From: Bacteroidota bacterium
GTDB taxonomy: Bacteria; Bacteroidota; Bacteroidia; Sphingobacteriales; Sphingobacteriaceae
NCBI GenBank assembly: GCA_023427985.1
Contig: JAEYZM010000020.1
Span: 1-6,960, forward strand
Length of the DNA stretch: 6,960 nucleotides
Direction of reading: 5' to 3'
The position numbers and the translations under genes were made by a program. Numbering within the stretch: position 1 is the first letter of the stretch; each line of letters opens with the position of its first letter. Positions 1 through 5,483 of this stretch are shown here, one piece after another. The notes beneath the pieces were generated by a model that saw only the letters and a list, made by a program, of their open reading frames with translations, searched no databases and was not told the DNA's origin.

Positions 1-452
1 GTCAAGCCCATGCCCCAATAATAATCGGGATTCGTTTTTGCAATTTTATAATTCGGGACAATTTTCCAACCACCGAATGGAATGGGCGACATCGATTCAA
101 CTCCACCCGCTATAATGCAGTGCGACATTCCTGCTTTGATTTTTGCACTCGCGATCGCAATCGTTTCTAATCCCGATGCGCAATATCTATTCACTGTCAT
201 GCCTGGAACTTTATCGGTTTCCAAACCAATTAATGAAATCATTCTGCCGATGTTCAAGCCCTGCTCAGCTTCTGGTGTTGCATTGCCCACTATCACATCA
301 TCGATCCATGTTTTATCGAGTTGTGGAAATTCCGACATCATATGATGTATTACATCCGAGGCCAAATCATCGGGTCTATAAAATCTTAACTTTCCTTTGG
401 GCGCTTTACCAACTGCTGTTCTGTATGCTGATATAATGTATGCTTCTTTCAT
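1..452 (-). CDS. fadA: Acetyl-CoA C-acyltransferase (3-ketoacyl-CoA thiolase), N-terminal part, cut by window edge
   Basis: Reading the minus strand from the ATG at 452-450 gives 150 open codons beginning MKEAYIISAYRTAVGKAPKG and leaving the window without a stop. The nucleophile motif NRYCASG is at residues 88-94, with the active-site Cys at 91 (bases 182-180). Further thiolase N-domain landmarks are GNATPEAEQGLN at about 56-67, the AGGVESMS segment at 115-122, and YYWGMGL at 144-150. In this family the enzyme cleaves 3-ketoacyl-CoA with CoA to acetyl-CoA plus a shortened acyl-CoA, the last step of beta-oxidation, and acts in the cytosol. Thiolases are usually near 390 residues, so more than half lies outside the window. 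It lies 80 bp downstream of the dehydrogenase/hydratase gene, the same order as Bacillus fadN-fadA. Whether it degrades fatty acids or makes acetoacetyl-CoA cannot be settled from the N-terminus; the neighbours favour degradation. Confidence 0.95.
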   Translation of the reverse strand, partial: MKEAYIISAYRTAVGKAPKGKLRFYRPDDLASDVIHHMMSEFPQLDKTWIDDVIVGNATPEAEQGLNIGRMISLIGLETDKVPGMTVNRYCASGLETIAIASAKIKAGMSHCIIAGGVESMSPIPFGGWKIVPNYKIAKTNPDYYWGMGL

Positions 453-457
453 AAATA

Positions 458-487
458 AGTATTAAGTACAAAGTATTAAGTATTAAG
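458..487. repeat. Heptamer tandem repeat upstream of the thiolase
   Basis: Consecutive 7-bp units read agtatta, agtacaa, agtatta, agtatta on the plus strand (458-485). On the minus strand these are TAATACT/TTGTACT units ending 5 bp before the thiolase start codon. The minus-strand string TACTTTG (475-469) resembles a Bacteroidota -7 promoter element with one base missing. I cannot tell whether the repeat is a promoter part or a simple expansion. A 14-of-15 match to part of it occurs at 5436-5450. Confidence 0.7.
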
Positions 488-489
488 AC

Positions 490-514
490 AAAAAGTAGCA
501 GAACCCCGTTCTAC
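490..514 (-). terminator. Possible weak terminator between the fadN-like gene and the thiolase
   Basis: On the minus strand GTAGAAC (514-508) faces GTT and CTAC across a GGG loop, with a 3-nt bulge (CTG) in the right arm, giving about 7 bp. It is followed directly by five T residues (494-490). The position fits a terminator after the dehydrogenase/hydratase gene. The stem is short and bulged, so this is tentative and transcripts may read through into the thiolase. Confidence 0.3.
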
Positions 515-536
515 ACTCTTAATTCTACACTCTTAA
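509..536. repeat. Perfect 14-bp direct tandem repeat over the end of the fadN-like gene
   Basis: The 14-mer ttctacactcttaa occurs twice back to back, at 509-522 and 523-536. The second copy contains the stop codon (533-535) and most of the last codon of the dehydrogenase/hydratase gene. The first copy also overlaps the arm of the possible terminator hairpin. Its period is twice that of the heptamer array nearby. It looks like a local duplication of the gene's 3' end. Confidence 0.85.
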
Positions 537-2911
537 TTTCTTAAGGGTTTTCCTCCTTTTAATATTGCTTGTAATCGCTCTAATGTTTTTCGCTCTGCAC
601 ATAATGATAAAAATGCTTCACGTTCTAAGTCCAATAAATATTGTTCAGATACTAATGTAGGTTCCGACAAATCTCCACCGCATAAAACATAACCTAACTT
701 TTCTGAAATTTTCTTATCGTGTTCAGAAATATAATGTCCAGAATACATTGAATTTGCGCCGATGTATACCATTCCCAATCCTTGTTTGCCTAAAACTTTT
801 ATATCTGTTCTTTCTTTCGGACGTACATATCCAGCTTCTGCTAATTCAATCGCTTTTTGTTTTGCATCTTCTAACAATCTGTTATAATTCATGCTAATTC
901 CAAATTGCCCTTGTTTCAGATATCCTAAATCGTATGCCTCTAATCCCGATGTTGAAACTTTCGCCATACCGATGGTCAAAAATCTTTCCTTTAAAGTATT
1001 GAGTTCATAATCACCATCGCGATAAGCATCTGAAATTCTCAATGCAAATTCTTTAGAACCTCCACCACCTGGTATCACGCCCACTCCAAACTCTACTAAG
1101 CCCATATAGGTCTCTGCATTCGCTTGCACCCAGTCGGCATGCAAACACAATTCACATCCACCTCCTAATGTCAAGTGATGTGGTGCTGCTACAACAGGTA
1201 TCGATGAATATCGAACACGCATCATCGTATTTTGGAATTGCCTAATCGCAAAATCAATTTCATCATACTCTTGCTCTACAGCCATCATAAATATCATGGC
1301 GATGTTTGCGCCTGCAGAGAAATTTGCTCCTTGATTTCCCACAACCAAACCTCTGAAATCTTTTTCCGCTAGATCAATTGCTTTGTTGATACCTTGCAAT
1401 ACTTCGCCTCCAATCGAATTCATTTTAGTATGGAATTCACAATTCAAAATCCCATCGCCTAAATCTGTAACTGTTACTCCAGAATTTTTCCAAACGGTTT
1501 TATTCGGACGTATATAATCGAGAATAATAAACGCGTCTGTTCCTGGAATTTTTTCATAAGACTTAGAAACTTGATTATAATAGTTTGGCTTATTATCTTT
1601 TAACTCGTAGAACGATGTCTTGCCGTCTTTCAACATATCCTCCACCCATGATGCAACTTGCAACCCATCGGCCTTCATAGCATTCAATGTTTCTTGAACA
1701 CCTAATACATCCCAAGTTTGAAAAGGACCAAGCTCCCAACCGAAACCTGCTCGCATAGCATCATCGATACGATACAACTCATCAGAAATTTCTGGAATCC
1801 GATTTGAACAGTATGCGAACAAACGGTACATTGTTTTTCTGAAAAACACTCCAGCGGTATCATTCGCTTTCGCTAAAAATTTCAATCGTTCTTTTAAATC
1901 GTCGATATTTTTTAATGCTTCGAGCGATGCCGATTTGAATTTTGTTTTTGTTTGATATTCGAGTGTATCTAAATTTAAAGAAAGAATTTCCTTCTCCCCT
2001 TTTTCATTTTTTGTTTTCTTATAGAAGCCTTGTTTGGTCTTATCGCCTAACCAATTATTTGCTTCCATTTTTGCAATGAAGTCTGGAATCTGAAATGCAT
2101 CTTTCGCCTCATCGTTTGGCAAATTGTCTTGCAATCCTTTTGCAACTTTGATCAAGGTATCTAATCCCACTACATCGGTAGTCCTAAAGGTTGCCGACTT
2201 TGGTCGACCAACAATAGTACCTGTGTATTTGTCTACTTCATCAATACTCAATCCCATTTCTTTTACTAAATGAAATAAAGACATGATAGAAAATACTCCG
2301 ATTCTATTTGCGATAAATGCAGGTGTATCTTTGCATAAAACCGTAGTCTTGCCCAAATACAAATCGCCATAATGCATTAAGAAATCAATGACCTCTTTTT
2401 GCGTATCAGCAGTAGGAATAACCTCTAATAATGGCAAATATCTTGGCGGATTAAAAAAGTGTGTGCCACAAAAATGTTTTTTAAAATCCTCCGATCTTCC
2501 TTGCGACATTAAATGAATTGGGATTCCCGATGTATTAGAAGAAATAATTGTTCCTGCTTTTCTATACTTTTCTACTTTCTCGAACAATTGTTTTTTAATT
2601 TCTAAATTTTCAACTACTACTTCTATCACCCAATCGCAATCCGATATTAAATGCAAATCGTCTTCGAAATTTCCAGTACTAATTAATTTAGCTTTGGATT
2701 TATTAAATACTGCCGATGGGTTAGACTTAAGTGTGGATGTCAAAGCATCGTTTACGATTTTATTTCGTATTGATTTTGAATCATCGGCCTTAGCCTCTTT
2801 GGGACTAATATCCAACAAGATCACCGGCACATTTGCATTTGCAAAATGACATGCAATGCGTGAACCCATGATTCCTGAACCTAATACTGCAACTTTATTT
2901 ATTCTTCTCAT
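533..2911 (-). CDS. fadN: Bifunctional 3-hydroxyacyl-CoA dehydrogenase/enoyl-CoA hydratase (FadN type)
   Basis: This 792-residue cytosolic protein catalyses two beta-oxidation steps: hydration of trans-2-enoyl-CoA and NAD-dependent oxidation of the L-3-hydroxyacyl-CoA. The dehydrogenase comes first. Its Rossmann motif GSGIMG is at 11-16, SSNTSG at 124-129, the catalytic His151 and Glu163 lie in GTHFFNP and LLEVI, and Asn202 in ANR. A second helical dehydrogenase C-domain lies at roughly 350-410. The crotonase domain follows from about 480 to 680: the oxyanion-hole strand NFSAGAN is at 530-536, and the two catalytic acids are Glu587 (GGGCEL) and Glu607 (LVEFGVGVIPGGGG), 20 residues apart as in hydratases. 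Both sites look intact. This order is the reverse of E. coli FadB and matches Bacillus FadN, which is of similar length. The ATG at 2911 sits a few residues before the Rossmann strand, as expected. The thiolase follows 80 bp downstream. Paired palindromic sites lie just before the start. Confidence 0.96.
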   Translation of the reverse strand: MRRINKVAVLGSGIMGSRIACHFANANVPVILLDISPKEAKADDSKSIRNKIVNDALTSTLKSNPSAVFNKSKAKLISTGNFEDDLHLISDCDWVIEVVVENLEIKKQLFEKVEKYRKAGTIISSNTSGIPIHLMSQGRSEDFKKHFCGTHFFNPPRYLPLLEVIPTADTQKEVIDFLMHYGDLYLGKTTVLCKDTPAFIANRIGVFSIMSLFHLVKEMGLSIDEVDKYTGTIVGRPKSATFRTTDVVGLDTLIKVAKGLQDNLPNDEAKDAFQIPDFIAKMEANNWLGDKTKQGFYKKTKNEKGEKEILSLNLDTLEYQTKTKFKSASLEALKNIDDLKERLKFLAKANDTAGVFFRKTMYRLFAYCSNRIPEISDELYRIDDAMRAGFGWELGPFQTWDVLGVQETLNAMKADGLQVASWVEDMLKDGKTSFYELKDNKPNYYNQVSKSYEKIPGTDAFIILDYIRPNKTVWKNSGVTVTDLGDGILNCEFHTKMNSIGGEVLQGINKAIDLAEKDFRGLVVGNQGANFSAGANIAMIFMMAVEQEYDEIDFAIRQFQNTMMRVRYSSIPVVAAPHHLTLGGGCELCLHADWVQANAETYMGLVEFGVGVIPGGGGSKEFALRISDAYRDGDYELNTLKERFLTIGMAKVSTSGLEAYDLGYLKQGQFGISMNYNRLLEDAKQKAIELAEAGYVRPKERTDIKVLGKQGLGMVYIGANSMYSGHYISEHDKKISEKLGYVLCGGDLSEPTLVSEQYLLDLEREAFLSLCAERKTLERLQAILKGGKPLRN

Positions 2912-2923
2912 TTCTATAAAATA

Positions 2924-2961
2924 TACCCTCTATTGGGTAGTTAAATACCAAGCCTTGGGTA
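2924..2961. promoter_or_regulatory. Two TACCC-N6-GGGTA-like palindromes before the fadN-like gene
   Basis: On the plus strand, site 1 (2924-2939) reads TACCC-N6-GGGTA and site 2 (2946-2961) reads TACCA-N6-GGGTA. They begin 22 bp apart, about two helical turns. On the minus strand both start TACCCAA and end GGTA, with 11 of 16 positions identical. Site 1 ends 12 bp before the start codon of the dehydrogenase/hydratase gene. Site 2 also contains an 11-bp perfect palindrome, CCAAGCCTTGG (2948-2958). The arrangement resembles a tandem operator for a dimeric regulator. No regulator gene is in the window and no known consensus was recognised, so binding is inferred. Confidence 0.45.
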
Positions 2962-2984
2962 TTACAGCAGAATATTATTAGAAA

Positions 2985-2992
2985 TACTTTTG
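2985..2992 (+). promoter_or_regulatory. Candidate -7 promoter element of the lipoprotein gene
   Basis: TACTTTTG is an exact match to the Bacteroidota -7 consensus TAnnTTTG and ends 27 bp before the lipoprotein ATG, which would give a leader of roughly 20 nt. The upstream partner is poor: the nearest TTG (2955-2957) is about 27 bp away, longer than the usual spacing. No Shine-Dalgarno sequence precedes the ATG, which is normal in this phylum. Confidence 0.45.
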
Positions 2993-3019
2993 CATGTAAT
3001 ACATTAAACCAATTAAACT

Positions 3020-3502
3020 ATGAACATTAAAATTTCAAAATCACTATTGTTGATTACCTCTGTAATCCTTTTCTCTTGTAATTCAGACGATGAAAAAAGC
3101 AATTCACCAAGTCCGAATTCTAGCACAAATTTTCGTGTGAGTATGGGTTCTAAAACCTATTCTACCGACACTGCAAATTTTGATGTTAGCTCTTCTAGCA
3201 CCATTCAGATTTATGCAAGTAAACAAATGTATACAGAGACATTCATCATCAATTTCGAAGGAATAGCAACAGGGAATTATGATTTTACAACAAATGCAAC
3301 TGCAACGTATAGTGTAAAGTCTGGCCCTGGAGTTTTAGATTACGATGTATATCAAGCAAGAAGAGGCAATGTTAATTTAACTGCTGCCGATACTGCAAAT
3401 TCTATTTCAGGGAATTTCAGTTTCACTGCTATCAACGTAAGTGACCCTACCGATAGTATTGTGTTTACGAATGGCTCATTTACTTTGCCAAGAGAAAACT
3501 AA
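3020..3502 (+). CDS. Small surface-type lipoprotein of unknown function (possibly DUF6252-like)
   Basis: This is a 160-residue protein with a type II signal peptide: K4 and K7, then a hydrophobic stretch to about 18, and a lipobox LFSC with Cys20 as the predicted lipidation site. NSDDE follows the Cys directly. An acidic run at this place is the lipoprotein export signal of Bacteroidota, so exposure on the outer face of the outer membrane is likely. A Ser/Asn/Pro linker covers about 27-36. The rest looks beta-rich, with alternating hydrophobic strands, a GNYDF turn (about 85-89), and a C-terminal SISGNFSFTA...TNGSFTLP pattern. That pattern recalls small Bacteroidota lipoproteins grouped as DUF6252, but I cannot confirm membership. 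No catalytic motif is visible and the function is unknown. It is transcribed against both neighbours, has its own candidate promoter, and ends at a shared hairpin. An accessory gene placed within the fatty-acid cluster is possible. Confidence 0.88.
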   Translation: MNIKISKSLLLITSVILFSCNSDDEKSNSPSPNSSTNFRVSMGSKTYSTDTANFDVSSSSTIQIYASKQMYTETFIINFEGIATGNYDFTTNATATYSVKSGPGVLDYDVYQARRGNVNLTAADTANSISGNFSFTAINVSDPTDSIVFTNGSFTLPREN

Positions 3503-3518
3503 TTCAAAGAACTATTTA

Positions 3519-3553
3519 AAAATGTACTACTCTAAAATTGGGTAGTACATTTT
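3519..3553. terminator. Bidirectional hairpin terminator between convergent genes
   Basis: A perfect 12-bp inverted repeat (aaaatgtactac at 3519-3530 and its complement at 3542-3553) encloses an 11-nt loop. A-rich bases on the left and T-rich bases on the right provide U-tracts for both directions. It lies 16 bp after the lipoprotein stop. Its right arm overlaps the synthetase stop codon by two bases. It is therefore well placed to end transcription of both convergent genes. Confidence 0.75.
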
Positions 3554-5315
3554 ATGCATACATTAACTCTACTTTATCATTATACTTTTCTAGTATTGAC
3601 TTGCGCTTCAAACTCAATTTTGGTGTTAGCTCACCAGCATCTATTGAAAATTCTCTAGGGAGTAAGGCAATTTTTTTTATCTGCTCCCAATGTCCAAAAT
3701 TCTGATTTAGCTCATCAACTTCTCTTTGAATTCTATCAATGATTCGTTGATCTTGAATCATGTCTTCATTAGTAGTATAATTAATCCCCTTAAGAGCACA
3801 CCAATCGTTCAAGTATGCAAAAGAAGGAATTACTAAGGCCGATGGGAATTTTCTATTTTCACCAATCACCATTACCTGTTCAATGAACTTAGATTCCTTC
3901 AATTTATTTTCTATAATTTGAGGGGCGATGTATTTGCCACCTGCAGTTTTAAAAATTTCTTTTTTACGATCGGTGATTTTTAAATATCGACCTTCTACTA
4001 ATTCCCCAATATCACCCGTATGAAACCAGCCATCCGAATCGATAACTTCCGCGGTAGCATCGGCCTTCTTATAATAACCTTTCATGATGTTGGGTCCTTT
4101 TGCAAGTATTTCACCGTCGCTTGCAATTTTTACTTCAACACCCTCTATTGTTGGGCCGCAAGTACCAAAGTATCTCATGCCTTTATCAATGCCATTCACA
4201 GTGATTACTGGCGATGTTTCAGTGAGGCCATAACCTTGTAGGACGGGGATTCCCGCCGACCAAAAAACACGTGCTAAGCGTTCTTGTAATGCGGCACCAC
4301 CTGAGCAAATTGCAAGTATGTTTCCACCTAATGCTTCACGCCATTTTTTAAAGATTATTTTATTCGCAATTTTTAATTGAAACTCATACCACCAACCGTT
4401 CTTCCCATCGTATTCATAACGCAATCCAAGGTTCAATGCCCAGAAAAACAATGCTTTTTTGATGCCTTTTAATTCCGAACCTTTTGCAACAATTTTATCG
4501 TATACTTTTTCTAATAATCGAGGTACCGTAGTGAACATATGCGGTTTAACCTCTTTTAAATTATCGGCTATTTTTTCTAATGATTCTGCATAATAAATAC
4601 TTACACCTTTACTCAAATACATATAGATGACCATGCGTTCAAAAATATGTGAGAGTGGTAAGAAACTTAAGGCAGTATACGCACCTTCAGGAATTAAGGG
4701 GTTTGAAGATTTGAAGTTACTTACTAAATTATCGTGAGTTAACATTACGCCTTTGGGATTACCTGTAGTACCTGATGTGTAAATTAATGTTAAAAGATCG
4801 TCGGGTTGAACTGAATTTCTATACGCTATTACTTGTTGCATATCGTTTGGATTTCCTTTTGATTTAAGGTCTTCCCAATGACTTGCTATTGGATCATCCA
4901 CTTTATTGTAAGTGAAAATATGTTGTAATGTTGGACATTCATTTTTTACGCGTTTGATTTTTTCCAAGAGTTCTACATCGGCAACAAAAATTACTTTTGC
5001 TTCTGCGTCATTGATAATGAATTTTAGATCTGCTTCCGATAATGTAGGATATAAAGGCAAATGTACCGCGCCAATTTGCATGACTGCGAAGTCGACAAAA
5101 TTCCATTCGGGTCTGTTGGGCGACATGTTGGCGATTTTATCGTCTTTTTTAATACCCAAAGCGATCAAACCTAAACTTAGATCATCTACATTTCTGATGA
5201 ATGCATCCGTATCGTAATGCTGCCAATGCCCATCGACTTTTGCTGAAAATATAGTACTCTCAGGGTAGTACATTTTCAGAAAAGGCATCAGGTCAAATAC
5301 TCTGGTAATTTTCAT
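3552..5315 (-). CDS. Long-chain fatty acid-CoA ligase (acyl-CoA synthetase, FAA1-type AMP-binding enzyme)
   Basis: This 587-residue enzyme activates free fatty acids with ATP and CoA to acyl-CoA, AMP and pyrophosphate, feeding beta-oxidation or lipid synthesis. It probably acts at the inner face of the inner membrane. The ATP-binding loop TSGTTGNPKG is at 180-189, the adenylation motif GYGLTETSP at 361-369, WFHTGD at 430-435 with Asp435, and ITDRKKEIFKTAGGKYIAP from 447 with Arg450. The small C-terminal domain follows. Length and motifs fit the FAA1/long-chain group (COG1022) rather than acetyl-CoA synthetases. Near the C-terminus TPKLSLKR (564-571) stands where relatives such as eukaryotic long-chain enzymes have TPTxKxKR, so the usual A10 lysine position appears to be Ser568, with Lys566 two residues earlier. 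The ATG at 5315 gives the normal N-terminus (TRVFDL). The strand matches the dehydrogenase and thiolase genes, but the lipoprotein gene and the terminator separate them. Confidence 0.95.
   Translation of the reverse strand: MKITRVFDLMPFLKMYYPESTIFSAKVDGHWQHYDTDAFIRNVDDLSLGLIALGIKKDDKIANMSPNRPEWNFVDFAVMQIGAVHLPLYPTLSEADLKFIINDAEAKVIFVADVELLEKIKRVKNECPTLQHIFTYNKVDDPIASHWEDLKSKGNPNDMQQVIAYRNSVQPDDLLTLIYTSGTTGNPKGVMLTHDNLVSNFKSSNPLIPEGAYTALSFLPLSHIFERMVIYMYLSKGVSIYYAESLEKIADNLKEVKPHMFTTVPRLLEKVYDKIVAKGSELKGIKKALFFWALNLGLRYEYDGKNGWWYEFQLKIANKIIFKKWREALGGNILAICSGGAALQERLARVFWSAGIPVLQGYGLTETSPVITVNGIDKGMRYFGTCGPTIEGVEVKIASDGEILAKGPNIMKGYYKKADATAEVIDSDGWFHTGDIGELVEGRYLKITDRKKEIFKTAGGKYIAPQIIENKLKESKFIEQVMVIGENRKFPSALVIPSFAYLNDWCALKGINYTTNEDMIQDQRIIDRIQREVDELNQNFGHWEQIKKIALLPREFSIDAGELTPKLSLKRKSILEKYNDKVELMYA
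5243..5279. repeat. Imperfect palindrome inside the 5' end of the synthetase gene
   Basis: Two 17-nt arms (5243-5259 and 5263-5279) match at 14 of 17 positions around a 3-nt centre. The outer 8 bp (ctgaaaat/attttcag) are perfect. The right arm contains gggtagtacatttt (5263-5276), identical over 14 bp to the terminator region at 3540-3553. It falls at about codons 13-25 of the synthetase, so the mRNA could fold here. A chance origin within coding sequence is possible. Confidence 0.5.
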
Positions 5316-5354
5316 AGCGTATGTTTTGTCTTATTTAAATAATATAAATATACT

Positions 5355-5379
5355 TATCAATTCCATATTTAAATTGATA
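5355..5379. promoter_or_regulatory. Inverted repeat in the divergent intergenic region, candidate operator
   Basis: TATCAATT (5355-5362) and its exact complement AATTGATA (5372-5379) are separated by 9 bp, giving a 25-bp dyad. It lies 40 bp upstream of the synthetase start and about 105 bp upstream of the flavoprotein start. The size and symmetry suit a dimeric repressor. The surrounding sequence is very AT-rich, which raises the chance of accidental symmetry, and it does not match the FadR or PsrA consensus sequences I know. Confidence 0.35.
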
Positions 5380-5435
5380 CCTGATTATATTTATTATCTT
5401 GTATTTTATAAATAATATTAACTTTATACCAATTT

Positions 5436-5454
5436 AGTATTTAGTACAAATATA
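5436..5454 (-). promoter_or_regulatory. Candidate -7 promoter element and heptamer repeat upstream of the synthetase
   Basis: On the minus strand TATATTTG (5454-5447) matches the Bacteroidota TAnnTTTG element exactly, followed by TACTAAATACT. The plus strand of 5436-5450 matches 458-472 at 14 of 15 positions. A start site here would give the synthetase mRNA a leader of about 125 nt containing the 5355-5379 dyad. No good upstream TTG element is visible. The sequence tttagta is also tandemly doubled at 5433-5446. Confidence 0.35.
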
Positions 5455-5483
5455 TCATAATATTTGAAATATAAAAGTTTTTT

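Noticed and set aside
82..436. Two plus-strand open frames of 87 and 97 codons opposite the thiolase
   Set aside because: They lie antisense to a convincing thiolase frame with its active-site motif, and their translations show no domain pattern.
458..536. Repeats between fadN-like gene and thiolase as a CRISPR array
   Set aside because: The units are 7 and 14 bp, directly adjacent and without spacers; no cas gene is present.
533..2911. Idea that the dehydrogenase-first, hydratase-second order is a novel fusion
   Set aside because: It is reversed relative to E. coli FadB but is the known FadN arrangement of Bacillus, and similar proteins are common in Bacteroidota.
2918..2925. TATATTTT on the minus strand as the -7 element of the fadN-like gene
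   Set aside because: It misses the final G of TAnnTTTG and lies only 6 bp before the start codon, which would leave almost no leader.
4020..5217. Plus-strand open frames (4020-4241, 4912-5217) inside the synthetase gene
   Set aside because: They are antisense shadows of a gene whose motifs are all in the minus frame; no promoter or family pattern supports them.
5459..5466. AATATTTG as the -7 promoter element of the flavoprotein gene
   Set aside because: One mismatch to TAnnTTTG in a very AT-rich stretch, no clear upstream TTG element, and a leader of only about 10 nt; too weak to list as a feature.
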